Positions 9,272 to 18,274 are shown, counted from the stretch's first letter. The stretch: DNA of 64,000 nt from Candidatus Tepidiaquacella proteinivora (GCA_013348845.1 CP054675.1:2179501-2243500), one strand, 5' to 3'. Notes: generated by a model not told the origin, from the sequence alone. A program made the numbers and translations.

Positions 9272-10042
9272 TTATTGTTTTAATTCTATTATCAAACCAT
9301 CATATCCCAAATTTATATTTTCAGGAAGTGAAGGGTTTATTTCTTCATAATTTATATCATGGGTTAGATGTGTAAAATATGTTGCTTTTGGTTTAAAAAG
9401 TTTAGCTACTTCTATTGCTTGTTGAAGATTAAAATGTGTTGGGTGTGGTTTTCGCCTTAAAGCGTTGACTATCAATACATCAAGATTTTCAAATTTTTCG
9501 TATTCACTTTCAGGTATTAAACTACAGTCAGTTAAATATGCAAAATTAGAAATTCTGAAACCCAATATTTTTATTCTACCATGAAATACTTCTATTGGAA
9601 TTATTTTTGTTTCTTTTATATAGAACCGGGTATTGTCAATGGTATTTAAATTTACCAAAGGGACTGATTTATATCTTATCAATTCTTCATCAAATATGTA
9701 TCTGAAAGTTATTTTTATTTCTTCTATAGTAGTGTTATTCCCGTAAATGTCTATGTATTTATTCAATCTTTGATTAATTTGCCTTAAATCATCCATACCA
9801 AAAATATGATCAACATGGTGATGCGTGAACAATACAGCGTCTATGTCAGTAATTCCTGCTCTTAACATTTGTTGTCTGAAATCGATTGAGGTATCAATTA
9901 ATATTTTAGCATCTTCGGTTTCTACAAAAACAGATGCCCTTAATCGCTTATCTTTAGGATTTTTAGATGTGCAGGTTTTACAATTACAACCAATAATAGG
10001 AACACCCTGTGAAGTTCCAGAGCCTAATAAAATAATCTTCAT
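9272..10042 (-). CDS. MBL-fold metallo-hydrolase, PhnP-like
   Basis: The 256-aa protein begins MKIILLGSGTSQGVPIIGC with CNCKTC (residues 19-24), then has the metal-binding THHHVDHIFGMDDL (HxHxDH at 74-79), YLTDCSLIPESE and FTHLTHDINYEE near the C-terminus. The opening cysteine cluster and the order of motifs match PhnP-like cyclic phosphodiesterases and related hydrolases used as general phosphodiesterases. No phn genes are near, so a phosphonate role is not supported. It is followed 9 nt later by suhB. Confidence 0.85.
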   Translation of the reverse strand: MKIILLGSGTSQGVPIIGCNCKTCTSKNPKDKRLRASVFVETEDAKILIDTSIDFRQQMLRAGITDIDAVLFTHHHVDHIFGMDDLRQINQRLNKYIDIYGNNTTIEEIKITFRYIFDEELIRYKSVPLVNLNTIDNTRFYIKETKIIPIEVFHGRIKILGFRISNFAYLTDCSLIPESEYEKFENLDVLIVNALRRKPHPTHFNLQQAIEVAKLFKPKATYFTHLTHDINYEEINPSLPENINLGYDGLIIELKQ

Positions 10043-10048
10043 AGAAAA

Positions 10049-10345
10049 TTAAACTAAAGTACGATTTTCAATCAACTCTCTTAATCCTGGTTTTATAAAT
10101 ATATTATCTATTGGTAATTCTGTTAAATTTTGAATTAAGAATTTTATTTTTTTATCCTGATCTAAATTTTTATTCAGTAATAATATTCGTTGGTTTCTGA
10201 GTAAGCAGAATCCGTCTTTGAAATAACCTTTTTCTATTCTCGCTGTGAATCCTAATTGTTCATAAAGACTGATCAGGTCTTTAATCAGAAGTTCTTTTTT
10301 TTCATCTATTTTTTTATCTCTAATTTTCCTTATTACTCTTCCCAT
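10049..10345 (-). CDS. Small conserved-looking protein of unknown function
   Basis: A 98-aa basic protein that I do not recognise. It has a charged helical start (MGRVIRKIRDKKIDEKKELL), then YEQLGFTARIEKGYFKDGFC and LLRNQRILLLNKNLDQDKK, suggesting a small alpha/beta fold, with no membrane segment or cysteine motif. It lies 6 nt upstream of the PhnP-like gene and 13 nt downstream of a membrane protein gene, so it is very probably translated from the same message. The tight packing and normal codon pattern argue for a real gene. Confidence 0.7.
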   Translation of the reverse strand: MGRVIRKIRDKKIDEKKELLIKDLISLYEQLGFTARIEKGYFKDGFCLLRNQRILLLNKNLDQDKKIKFLIQNLTELPIDNIFIKPGLRELIENRTLV

Positions 10346-10358
10346 TGAATAAATTATT

Positions 10359-10949
10359 TTATAATTCTATAATGTCATCATCTTCATGCATATAATAATC
10401 ATAAGCATATTTTTTCTGAGCTTCTCGATCCTTTTTTAATTGTTCTTCAGTTTTTTTTAATGGCTGAAATATTGCAATAACAATTGCAGTATAATAACTC
10501 AATATTGCTATCCAGGGAACACCTTTAAGGAATCCAATACGTTCACCGAATATTAATAATAATTCGTCGCGATTATTTGGATTAGTCAGGAATAGTTTAT
10601 AAAATTTGTAATCTAAATATATATTGTAAAATTCAACTGGTGAAAAAATAAAAAATAACAACGAACACATCAATAACCATACATTTTGTCTGTAATTAGT
10701 TTTGTATGTTTTCAAAAAGAAAATTGCAGAGATGAAAGTAATTACATATCCTATTGCTACTAAAACTGATGAATAAGATAGTAATTTAAATATTGTTCTT
10801 TCTTCATCAGGAGGTACATTAAGCCTAAAACTAAATTCATCGAAACTTAACAATTCATTTCCAATGATAACCCTTACATTTACTCCACCTAACCAGATTA
10901 TCGATGCGACAATTAATATGAATAGCCAAAAACGTGCTTTATTATTCAA
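10359..10949 (-). CDS. Four-helix membrane protein of unknown function
   Basis: The 196-aa protein has hydrophobic segments at about residues 7-25, 55-80, 90-107 and 143-165, and an acidic/basic cytoplasmic tail ending YAYDYYMHEDDDIIEL. Between helices one and two is a short external loop containing LLSFDEFSFRLNVPPDEERT. I recognise no family. It heads a run of four minus-strand genes with small gaps (membrane protein, 98-aa protein, PhnP-like, suhB). Confidence 0.7.
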   Translation of the reverse strand: MNNKARFWLFILIVASIIWLGGVNVRVIIGNELLSFDEFSFRLNVPPDEERTIFKLLSYSSVLVAIGYVITFISAIFFLKTYKTNYRQNVWLLMCSLLFFIFSPVEFYNIYLDYKFYKLFLTNPNNRDELLLIFGERIGFLKGVPWIAILSYYTAIVIAIFQPLKKTEEQLKKDREAQKKYAYDYYMHEDDDIIEL

Positions 10950-11116
10950 AATACCTAAATGATTTTATATAAAATTATTTAAAATACACTCTAAAATCAA
11001 TTTAAATGAACTCGGTTTATTAAATTATTGTTTTATAAATTAATAACCTAAAAATGCATTCATTCTCTTGTTTAATATATGTATTTTAGATAACTTGAAA
11101 TTTTAATTATTATTTT

Positions 11117-12202
11117 ATGAAAGATATAAAAATAGATTTATCGAATGTAAAAGAACCTTTTTTGGATAAGAGCTTATCAGAATTAGGATTTGTATTTAAT
11201 GTTTCAAGGAGTAATGATAAGATAACTTTAGATGTTGGTTTGTCTGATTTATTCTATGATGGGAAAGAAGATTTTAAAAACAAAATAATTAATGAGGTTT
11301 TAAAACAATTACCAGATATTAAAATTGTGGAAGTTAATTTTAAATTAGGTGTAGTTAATCATAAAAATCAGCAAAAGGAAGAAATATTGCCGGGTGTAAA
11401 AAATACTATTGCAATTGCTTCTGGAAAAGGTGGAGTTGGAAAATCAACCGTTGCAGTAAATATTGCTCTTGCTTTAGTTCAGGAAGGTGCGTCGGTTGGA
11501 TTAATTGATGCTGATATTTACGGACCATCTATTCCTTTAATGCTAAATATATATAAGAAACCTGCTGTAGCAGTTATTAATGAAAGAAAAATGCTTTTAC
11601 CCGCTGAGAAATATGGCTTGAAAATTATGTCTATTGGTTTACTTGTTGATTATGATACAGCAGTAGTATGGCGTGGACCGATGGCTTCATCTGCATTAAG
11701 ACAATTTATGGTTGATACCCACTGGGGAGACCTTGACTTTCTTCTCTTTGATATGCCTCCCGGTACTGGAGATATTCAACTAACACTCAGTCAGGTTATT
11801 CCATTAACTGGGGCAATCATTATAACAACACCTCAGGAAATTGCAGTTGCGGATGCGCGTAAAGGGCACAAAATGTTCGAAAAAGTCAATGTACCAACTT
11901 TAGGAATCGTTGAAAATATGAGCTATTATAATAAAGGCGATGGAAATAGAGATTATATTTTTGGTAAAGGTGGTGGTAAGCAATTGTGTGAAGAATATAA
12001 ATTGAATTTTTTAGGTGAAATTCCAATAAGTACTATGATTCGAGAAAAAGGTGATGAAGGAAGTCCTATTGTTTATTCATTACCAGATTCAGAGGAAGCA
12101 AGAATATTTAGAAATATTTCAAAGAAAATTATTCTGGATTTAAATAAAAGAAATTCTGATACAATTACTAATCAGGATTTAGAAATAATAATGGAGGAAT
12201 AA
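11117..12202 (+). CDS. mrp: Mrp/ApbC/NBP35-type iron-sulfur carrier ATPase
   Basis: The 361-aa protein has a short MIP18-like N-terminal region (1-80) and a deviant Walker P-loop, IAIASGKGGVGKSTVAVNIA, at about 98-117. VGLIDADIYGPSIPLML, LLFDMPPGTGDIQLTLSQ and GIVENMSYY are further signatures. The usual CxxC of some Mrp proteins is replaced here: after ENMSYY there is no cysteine pair, so cluster binding may use other ligands. It loads or carries Fe-S clusters. The nfu gene follows 1 nt later, which supports an Fe-S role. Confidence 0.92.
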   Translation: MKDIKIDLSNVKEPFLDKSLSELGFVFNVSRSNDKITLDVGLSDLFYDGKEDFKNKIINEVLKQLPDIKIVEVNFKLGVVNHKNQQKEEILPGVKNTIAIASGKGGVGKSTVAVNIALALVQEGASVGLIDADIYGPSIPLMLNIYKKPAVAVINERKMLLPAEKYGLKIMSIGLLVDYDTAVVWRGPMASSALRQFMVDTHWGDLDFLLFDMPPGTGDIQLTLSQVIPLTGAIIITTPQEIAVADARKGHKMFEKVNVPTLGIVENMSYYNKGDGNRDYIFGKGGGKQLCEEYKLNFLGEIPISTMIREKGDEGSPIVYSLPDSEEARIFRNISKKIILDLNKRNSDTITNQDLEIIMEE

Positions 12203-12203
12203 G

Positions 12204-12440
12204 ATGAAAAAGGTTACATTAGAAGAAGTAAAAGTTGTTGTTGAGAAAATAAGACCCTACTTACAACAGGATGGCGGTGATGTGGAAGTTGTTAATGTTA
12301 CTGAAGATAATATTGTAGAGGTAAGGTTAGTGGGGGCTTGCCGTGGTTGTCCAATGAGCATGATGACTTTAAGAGCAGGGATTGAAAGATTTATTATGAT
12401 GGAATTACCTGATGTTAAAAGAGTTGAATCTGTATCATAA
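12204..12440 (+). CDS. NifU C-terminal-like Fe-S scaffold (Nfu)
   Basis: The 78-aa protein is a complete stand-alone Nfu domain: IRPYLQQDGGDVEVV, then VRLVGACRGCPMSMMTL with the CxxC at residues 46 and 49, and a C-terminal helix. Nfu proteins carry Fe-S clusters to target enzymes. It starts 1 nt after mrp and is almost certainly co-translated with it. NadA, a 4Fe-4S enzyme, lies 780 bp downstream. The gene ends 2 nt from a convergent gene. Confidence 0.93.
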   Translation: MKKVTLEEVKVVVEKIRPYLQQDGGDVEVVNVTEDNIVEVRLVGACRGCPMSMMTLRAGIERFIMMELPDVKRVESVS

Positions 12441-12442
12441 TT

Positions 12443-13120
12443 TTATTTTAAATTCTCCGGTTTCCCTAAATCTTTAAATAAAGATTTACCCGCATCAAAC
12501 CCCAGTATTATATGCCCATTTCCTATCAAGTTTAGATAAATATCTATAATGTCAGAATATTCAATTGGTATATCTAATTTGAAAAATTCTCTTGATATTA
12601 TATGTATTCCATTAAACGCATAATAATTTTCATTCATCAGATTATTTTTCCCTCTCCCGATAAGCCTTAAATCTTTATCAAACTCAAGGTAACGTGTGGT
12701 TTTTCTTTTCTGAATTAGTATTGTCGAAAGTGGTTTGTTTTTTAAATGAAACTCAATCATTTTCTTCAGGTTGAAGTTTATAAATATATCGACATTACAA
12801 ATAATTGAAATATCAGATTTTACCAAAATTCTACCTGCGTTTAAAATGCCACCGCCGGTTCCAAGAATTTTTGGTTCATAAATTGAGGATATTTTAATAC
12901 CGACTTTTTTAGATTCTGAAGCTAAATATTCTTGAAGTATTGTAGCGAAATGATGTGTATTCACAACAATTTCATCTACTCCTATTGATTTAAGTCTTTT
13001 TATTTGGTAAGATATAAGGGGTACAGATTTGTATTTTATCAAAGCTTTGGGGATATTATCAGTTAATGGCTTTAATCTTGTACCTAAACCTGCTGCTAAA
13101 ATCATTCCTTTCATGTCCAT
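12443..13120 (-). CDS. Sugar-phosphate nucleotidyltransferase (MurU/RmlA-like)
   Basis: The 225-aa protein opens GMILAAGLGTRLKPLTDNIP followed by KAL, the nucleotide-binding signature of the family, then has YEPKILGTGGGILNAG and a second half with FNGIHIISREFF. It lacks any C-terminal hexapeptide domain. The length and IVNTHHFA motif resemble MurNAc-1-phosphate uridylyltransferase (MurU) and the short mannose-1-phosphate guanylyltransferase-like group. The sugar cannot be assigned. The start may be Met 1, 3 or 6. Confidence 0.85.
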   Translation of the reverse strand: MDMKGMILAAGLGTRLKPLTDNIPKALIKYKSVPLISYQIKRLKSIGVDEIVVNTHHFATILQEYLASESKKVGIKISSIYEPKILGTGGGILNAGRILVKSDISIICNVDIFINFNLKKMIEFHLKNKPLSTILIQKRKTTRYLEFDKDLRLIGRGKNNLMNENYYAFNGIHIISREFFKLDIPIEYSDIIDIYLNLIGNGHIILGFDAGKSLFKDLGKPENLK

Positions 13121-13205
13121 AAATTATTAAATGTAGAAAAAATATTAAACTCTTTTCGTTATATTTTGTTATATTTAATAAAGAATAAATAGTTTAATTT
13201 TATGG

Positions 13206-13211
13206 TATAAT
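13206..13211 (+). promoter_or_regulatory. TATAAT -10 element close to the nadA start
   Basis: A perfect TATAAT lies 7 nt before the nadA ATG at 13219. No good -35 hexamer is found 16-18 nt upstream. If this box is used, transcription would begin at or next to the A of the ATG, giving a leaderless message. That would fit the lack of any ribosome site before this gene. Confidence 0.35.
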
Positions 13212-13218
13212 TAAGTGT

Positions 13219-14172
13219 ATGTTAGAGAAATTAAAAAGAAATAAATCAGATAAGGATTATTTAATAAGCGAGATCAGAAGATTAAAAAAAGAATTAAATG
13301 CAGTTTTGCTTGTGCATTATTATCAAGAAAATGATATTCAGGAACTTGGAGATTTTATTGGTGATAGTTTGCAACTTTCTCAGGAAGCTGCTAAAACACA
13401 AGCTGATGTTATAGTCTTCGCTGGTGTACATTTTATGGCTGAAACTGCTAAAATATTAAATCCGGATAAAAAAGTTCTATTACCGGATTTGAATGCAGGA
13501 TGCTCTCTTGCAGAAGGGTGTCCTGTTGAGCTTTTACAAAAATTCAAAGAGAAATTTCCTGAGCATATTTTAATTACTTATATAAATAGTTCAGCTGAAG
13601 TAAAAGCAATTTCTGATGTAATTTGTACTTCTTCAAATGCCGAGAAGATAGTAAATAGTTTTCCGAAAACGCAAAAGATAATTTTTGCACCAGATAAAAA
13701 TCTTGGAAAGTATATAGCAAAAAAAACCGGAAGAGATATGATTTTATGGCCCGGCTCTTGTATTGTACATGAAACTTTTAGCGAAAGCAAAATATTAAAA
13801 CTGAAATTAGAAAATCCTGATGCTCTTGTAATTTCTCATCCGGAATGTGAAGAAGGTATTCTTAATATTTCTGATTTTATTGGTTCAACAAGTAGTCTGC
13901 TTAATTATGTAATTAAAAGTGATAAGAAGAAATTTATAGTTGTTACTGAACCAGGTATCCTTTTTCAAATGAGAAAAAAGTGTCCCGAAAAAGAATTTAT
14001 TCCGGCTTTACCTGAAGCTGCATGTAATTGTAATAATTGTCCGTATATGCGTCTGAATACACTCGAAAAACTTTATTATTGTATGAAAAATGGTTCCCCT
14101 GAGATTATTATAAATGAAGAATTAAGGTTAAAAGCCCTGAAGCCAATTCAAAAAATGCTTGAATTAAGCTGA
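13219..14172 (+). CDS. nadA: Quinolinate synthase
   Basis: The 317-aa protein has [46 protein letters not shown] (cluster Cys at 95), [12 protein letters not shown] and the C-terminal [12 protein letters not shown]. The three conserved cysteines of NadA that bind the 4Fe-4S cluster are present. It condenses iminoaspartate with dihydroxyacetone phosphate to quinolinate for NAD synthesis. No nadB or nadC is in the window. The Fe-S carrier pair mrp-nfu lies just upstream. Confidence 0.96.
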   Translation: MLEKLKRNKSDKDYLISEIRRLKKELNAVLLVHYYQENDIQELGDFIGDSLQLSQEAAKTQADVIVFAGVHFMAETAKILNPDKKVLLPDLNAGCSLAEGCPVELLQKFKEKFPEHILITYINSSAEVKAISDVICTSSNAEKIVNSFPKTQKIIFAPDKNLGKYIAKKTGRDMILWPGSCIVHETFSESKILKLKLENPDALVISHPECEEGILNISDFIGSTSSLLNYVIKSDKKKFIVVTEPGILFQMRKKCPEKEFIPALPEAACNCNNCPYMRLNTLEKLYYCMKNGSPEIIINEELRLKALKPIQKMLELS

Positions 14173-14197
14173 TCCCACCTTTTTAAAAAATAATTCT

Positions 14198-14588
14198 TTT
14201 TAGGCTCGCTAAATAAGCCGGATTCTGTGTCCGCTGATCGCGGCTAACAATCATTTGTCTTAACGAAAGCATTACTGCTTCGTTTTATGCGGCTTACCCG
14301 GAGAGTATCTCAAGCGAGCAGACCTTGAACTCTCTTTACTTAGCCTTGCTCCGGATGGGGTTTATCGATCCCAGAAATTGCTTTCTGAATGGTAGGCTCT
14401 TAACCTGCCGTTTCACCTTTATTCCGGCCCGCAGCCAGAAAAGTATGCTTTTCTGTGATACTTTCCGTGCTTTGTTCTTTTCAGAACAAAGCCCCGGGAT
14501 ATTCTCCCGGCATCCCTGCTCGTTTGGAGTCCGGACTTTCCTCACTCACTTATGGTGAGCGCGATTGTTTATAGCGAGCCTAAAAAGA
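14198..14588 (-). ncRNA. rnpB: RNase P RNA (class A)
   Basis: Read on the minus strand, the region opens with GAGGAAAGTCCGGACTCC (14526-14543), the universal 5' core of bacterial RNase P RNA. It closes with ACAGAATCCGGCTTA (14214-14228), its universal 3' core. The outer ends pair as helix P1: AGCGAGCCTA at 14573-14582 against TAGGCTCGCT at 14201-14210, extended by A/T pairs. The length of about 390 nt is normal. It processes the 5' ends of tRNA precursors. It lies right after the zinc-ribbon gene on the same strand, and no protein gene fits this interval. Exact ends are estimated from P1. Confidence 0.96.
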
Positions 14589-14594
14589 ACTATT

Positions 14595-15443
14595 TTATTC
14601 TTTAATATGCGATTCATCTATCAATATCCTTCCACAAGATTGACATGTATAGATTTTTTCTGCCATTCTTATCTCAATCTCTCTCTGTGGAGGAATTGCT
14701 GTATAGCACCCTGTACAGTTTCCTCTTCTGACTATTGCTATTGCTTCGCCTTTGTAACTACTATTTATCCTTTCATATAAACTTCTTGTCTCGTAATCAA
14801 GTTTCACTAAATATGAATTCCTGTCATTAAGCAACTGAGTCTCCTCTTCTTCGAATTGTTCATTCAAGTCATCAAGTTTATTCTGACATTCTTCTCTTTC
14901 ATTGGAAACCTCTTCGAGTTTTTCCTTATCAGCTTCAATATCTGAATTTAATGTGTTCTTTAAATTTTCTATTTCTTTAAGTCTTCGCTCATTCTTATCC
15001 AGCATTTCAAAACATTCATCTATCATTTTTGAAATTTGATCGTATTCTTTATTTGTTCTTACATTATATTTTTGTTCATCATACTTATTAGCTCGTTCTT
15101 CTATCTTTTTGTTTTCCTTTTTTAACTTTTTCTCTTCTGTTTCTAAAAGGTTTAAATTATTTTCATTTTCTTCTATCCTCTTTTCATAAAAATTTATTCG
15201 CTCTGTTAAATCTTCAATTTTCTCTGGTAAATCGCCTTTTTCTTCCTCTATATCAGCCAATTCGGCATCAATCTTTTTGAGCTGATATAAAATTAAAAGT
15301 TTATTAGCATAATCTACCCGATTTTCAACTTCTCCTTTTTCATCGTAATATTCTAAGATGCGTGAACCAGAATCTTCTTCTGATGGTTCACTATTACCTG
15401 CATCCATTTCTTCTTCAATGTCTCTGTTTTTAATCTCACTCAT
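14595..15443 (-). CDS. C4-type zinc-ribbon coiled-coil protein (CT398 family)
   Basis: The 282-aa protein has an acidic start, a long charged coiled coil (about 45-225) and a C-terminal zinc ribbon: NCTGCYTAIPPQ then YTCQSCGRILIDE, two CxxC pairs. This matches the CT398/YlxK-like family often encoded beside Nif3 proteins. Here too the upstream neighbour (2 nt away) is Nif3-related. The biochemical role of the family is not settled; binding to nucleic acid or to sigma-54/type III factors has been proposed for relatives. Confidence 0.85.
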   Translation of the reverse strand: MSEIKNRDIEEEMDAGNSEPSEEDSGSRILEYYDEKGEVENRVDYANKLLILYQLKKIDAELADIEEEKGDLPEKIEDLTERINFYEKRIEENENNLNLLETEEKKLKKENKKIEERANKYDEQKYNVRTNKEYDQISKMIDECFEMLDKNERRLKEIENLKNTLNSDIEADKEKLEEVSNEREECQNKLDDLNEQFEEEETQLLNDRNSYLVKLDYETRSLYERINSSYKGEAIAIVRRGNCTGCYTAIPPQREIEIRMAEKIYTCQSCGRILIDESHIKE

Positions 15444-15445
15444 AA

Positions 15446-16084
15446 TTACACCTTTTTAAATATTATTTTATTTTTTAAAACTGAAATAATTAAATTACAT
15501 TTATGTTTGATTGCTAATTTTATTGTTTCTTCATCTATCTCTTGTATTTCACAAACTAATAAATTTTTTGTTTCAGGATTAAACACCAAGTCTGATTCTT
15601 TTACGTCTTTTTTGATCCTTTTTACAATATGCGATAATTTAATTGGTTTATTTAAAATTACCTTTATAAGTGAAGGGATTTTATCTCTTTTTAAGAATTC
15701 GTATACTTCGTAAGCTACTTCTTCGTATGGATGATTCTCTAATAATGCATTTAATACCTCATCAAGGTTGGAAGGAGCGCATTCCATTTCTAATCGAATT
15801 TCCTCCTCAAAGGAAATTTTCCCCTGTTCACCTTTAAAGGGCTTTGTAAATTCAAGAGGTCTATAAGTACCCAATCCTTTGATTCTGAAAGAACATAAAT
15901 CATAGTTACCGATTATTCCTGCTCCCGCATTACCCATTTCGAATGTTAATTTATCCACATATTCTAAGGGAACATATGTAACTATTTTATATCTTTTTTT
16001 GTATTCGTACTTTATTGGGATTATACTTTCAATGTAAGTTTTATCTAATACTTTTAGCGGTTTGTAATTATATAACTGTTTCAT
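15446..16084 (-). CDS. Shortened Nif3-family protein with the YqfO/CutA-like middle domain
   Basis: Residues about 30-130 match the CutA-like middle domain of long Nif3 proteins: KIVTYVPLEYVDKLTFEMG, NAGAGIIGNYDLCSFRIKG, GTYRPLEFTKPF and NHPYEEVAYEVYEF. The family is normally about 260-370 aa, with a metal-binding Nif3 domain split around this insert. Here the protein is 212 aa, and the N-terminal half with its metal-binding histidines is missing. The final 80 residues only loosely echo the C-terminal half and show no HxxxE site. It is followed by the zinc-ribbon gene that usually accompanies nif3. A metal-dependent hydrolase activity is therefore doubtful. Confidence 0.72.
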   Translation of the reverse strand: MKQLYNYKPLKVLDKTYIESIIPIKYEYKKRYKIVTYVPLEYVDKLTFEMGNAGAGIIGNYDLCSFRIKGLGTYRPLEFTKPFKGEQGKISFEEEIRLEMECAPSNLDEVLNALLENHPYEEVAYEVYEFLKRDKIPSLIKVILNKPIKLSHIVKRIKKDVKESDLVFNPETKNLLVCEIQEIDEETIKLAIKHKCNLIISVLKNKIIFKKV

Positions 16085-16099
16085 TCAAATTTATGTAAA

Positions 16100-16133
16100 A
16101 AAAAAGTGTATCTTTTTTAAGATACACTTTTTT
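16100..16133 (-). terminator. Rho-independent terminator after metF
   Basis: The arms at 16100-16114 and 16119-16133 are perfectly complementary over 15 bp around a 4-nt loop, and the stem core is GTGTATCTT. On the minus strand the stem is followed by a run of T. It lies about 107 nt after metF and before the Nif3-like gene, so it would end the TolB-metF message. The A/T symmetry means it could also act on the other strand. Confidence 0.8.
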
Positions 16134-16239
16134 GATAATATTCTTTAAACTCTCTATGGCTGTTACAAATTTTAAATAATACAACCTTAATGGCATAATT
16201 TGAAAATATAGTATTTTTTTATTAAATTCAAGATAATTC

Positions 16240-17193
16240 TTACAAAATATCTAATTTTTTTATTAATTTCTTTAAAGGTTCAACATTTTGAAGTATGTAG
16301 AAATGTATTGCAGGGACTTTTTTATTGATTAGTTCTTCGCATTGTTTAAACGCCCATTCTATACCTATATCCACTACATTTTCCCGTTTAGAACTCAATA
16401 TTTCCTCTGTTAATGCTTCAGGAATTTCTATATGGAAATCTTTTGGAAGAGTTTTTATCTGGCTTTTGTTTGTAATTATTTTTAATCCCGGGATTATCGG
16501 GACATTTATTCCTAAATTTCTACATTTTTGAACGAATTTAAAATAATATTCATTATTAAAGAACATTTGAGTTACTATATATTCTGCTCCTGCATTTATT
16601 TTTTCTTTCAAATAAAATAAATCTGTCTTAAAGTTTGGAGCTTCAAAATGCTTTTCCGGATATCCGGCTACTCCTACACAAAAATCTGTTGGGTTAGCAT
16701 CAAGTAAATCGTCTTCAAGATATTTCCCTTTGTTCATATTTACTATCTGTTCAACAAGTTCAAGCGAATATTCATTACAAGATTTTCCAAAGGGGATTGG
16801 TTTTTTGTATGTTGTATCGTCTCCTCTTAATGCAAGTACATTTTCTATTCCTAAATAATTTAATTCTATTAATGCGTCTTCCGTTTCTTCTTTTGTAAAT
16901 CCCCGACATAATAGGTGGGGAACTGTATCTATATTATATTTATTTTTTATTGCTGCGCATATTCCGATTGTACCAGGTCTTTTTCTTTTTATCTTTTTTC
17001 TTATACCTGTGGGTGTTTCCTCATAATATACTTCCGCTGCATGAGAAGTCACATCAATAAAAGGTGGATTATATTTTATCAATTCATCTATAACTCTGAA
17101 TAATTGATTAATATCACCACCCCTTAATGGTGGTATTATCTCAAAACTAATTAATGTTTTTTTAGATTTTTCTAAATATTCAATAACTTTCAT
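16240..17193 (-). CDS. metF: 5,10-methylenetetrahydrofolate reductase
   Basis: The 317-aa protein starts with ISFEIIPPLRGGDI, has PPFIDVTSHAAEVYYEET, PHLLCRGFT, NVLALRGDD, VGVAGYPEKH and YIVTQMFFNNEYYF, the signature motifs of the MTHFR barrel with the catalytic Glu in FEIIPP. It makes 5-methyl-THF for methionine synthesis. A half-length MetH lies 21 kb away at 37843-39606. The start overlaps the upstream propeller gene by 14 nt. Confidence 0.95.
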   Translation of the reverse strand: MKVIEYLEKSKKTLISFEIIPPLRGGDINQLFRVIDELIKYNPPFIDVTSHAAEVYYEETPTGIRKKIKRKRPGTIGICAAIKNKYNIDTVPHLLCRGFTKEETEDALIELNYLGIENVLALRGDDTTYKKPIPFGKSCNEYSLELVEQIVNMNKGKYLEDDLLDANPTDFCVGVAGYPEKHFEAPNFKTDLFYLKEKINAGAEYIVTQMFFNNEYYFKFVQKCRNLGINVPIIPGLKIITNKSQIKTLPKDFHIEIPEALTEEILSSKRENVVDIGIEWAFKQCEELINKKVPAIHFYILQNVEPLKKLIKKLDIL

Positions 17194-18217
17194 TTATCAC
17201 ATCATCTATAATATTAAATGGCTCTGAAACAGATGGGCGAACACAATTACTCCCGTCAGCTAATATTGAATTTTCACCTGTATTAATATTTATCATACAT
17301 ATTATTGTAAAGTTTCCTTTTTCTACATCATATATTATGTTATTTTTATCAACCCAACTGTAATATCCAACATTTGAGCCAATTGTCTTAAGGTATTTTA
17401 AATTAGAGCCATCTACATCAATTATACATAATTTAGTCGCGTCATTTTCTATCGCTATGAATGCTATTTTTTTACCATCAGGAGAAAACTTTGGCATATC
17501 TGCACTTTTTATTCCTTTTGTTAATGCTCTTTCTACTCCATCTTCATATAACAAAATTGTACCGTTTAGATTTCTGTCAAAACTTGAATATACTAATTTA
17601 CTATTATCGGGAGATATATCCGGGTTCATATTAGCATTAGAATTTTTACTTACAGAATAGAGCGCGTCATCAGTAGTATCAGTCAAATCGTACATCATAA
17701 TTGATTTTCCACTGGTAGTAAAAGTTGCGAAAGCTAACCATCTGCAATCATTTGAAAGAACTTGTTGATTAGCATAACTTTCTGGTCCTAAAATATAAAT
17801 TTCTTCTTCATCAAGTAATTTAACATAAATAGTTAAAGTACCATCAATATCTGAGTTAAACATAATTGTATTATTGTCGCATAAAAATGAGGGATTTGTT
17901 CCATCAACTAAAAAAATTGGTTCATCTGCAGATTCTTCTGTGATGTTATTTATTAAATAAATGCCTGAGGTGGAATAATCACTTTGTGTATAAAAAACTA
18001 TTTTTGTTCCATCGGGAGACCATTTTGGGTACACGCAATCATAAGGTAAATTAGTTAGTTGTCTTTTGTTATTTCCATCAATATCCATAATGAAAATCTG
18101 AAGTAAACCATCTTTTGTATCATCTGAAGAGTATGCTATTTTCCTTTCACTTTGTGAAAAGGCGAATATTGATAAGAATAGTATTAAAATTAATACAAGA
18201 AAATTTTTATTCATCAT
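17180..18217 (-). CDS. TolB-like PD40 beta-propeller, periplasmic
   Basis: The 345-aa protein has a signal peptide (residues 3-21, ending FAFSQ) and repeated PD40/WD40-like blades such as YPKWSPDGTKIVFYT, NPDISPDNSKLVYSS and MPKFSPDGKKIAFIA. This is the propeller fold of TolB and of DPP-IV-like sensors, but the N-terminal TolB domain is absent. It is probably a periplasmic binding or scaffolding protein. Its 14-nt overlap with metF suggests one message, without an evident functional link. Confidence 0.78.
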   Translation of the reverse strand: MMNKNFLVLILILFLSIFAFSQSERKIAYSSDDTKDGLLQIFIMDIDGNNKRQLTNLPYDCVYPKWSPDGTKIVFYTQSDYSTSGIYLINNITEESADEPIFLVDGTNPSFLCDNNTIMFNSDIDGTLTIYVKLLDEEEIYILGPESYANQQVLSNDCRWLAFATFTTSGKSIMMYDLTDTTDDALYSVSKNSNANMNPDISPDNSKLVYSSFDRNLNGTILLYEDGVERALTKGIKSADMPKFSPDGKKIAFIAIENDATKLCIIDVDGSNLKYLKTIGSNVGYYSWVDKNNIIYDVEKGNFTIICMININTGENSILADGSNCVRPSVSEPFNIIDDVINESY

Positions 18218-18274
18218 ATATTTTTATTTTTAAAATGCCTATTATAATAAAAAACATAATAATTTAAATAAAGT

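Noticed and set aside
7129-11104. Shared CTTGAAATTTT before the PHP gene and before mrp
   Set aside because: An 11-nt A/T-rich match seen only twice at different distances; not convincing as a motif.
14325-14780. Plus- and minus-strand frames across 14.3-14.8 kb
   Set aside because: They lie in RNase P RNA or opposite the zinc-ribbon gene; the RNA motifs explain the sequence.
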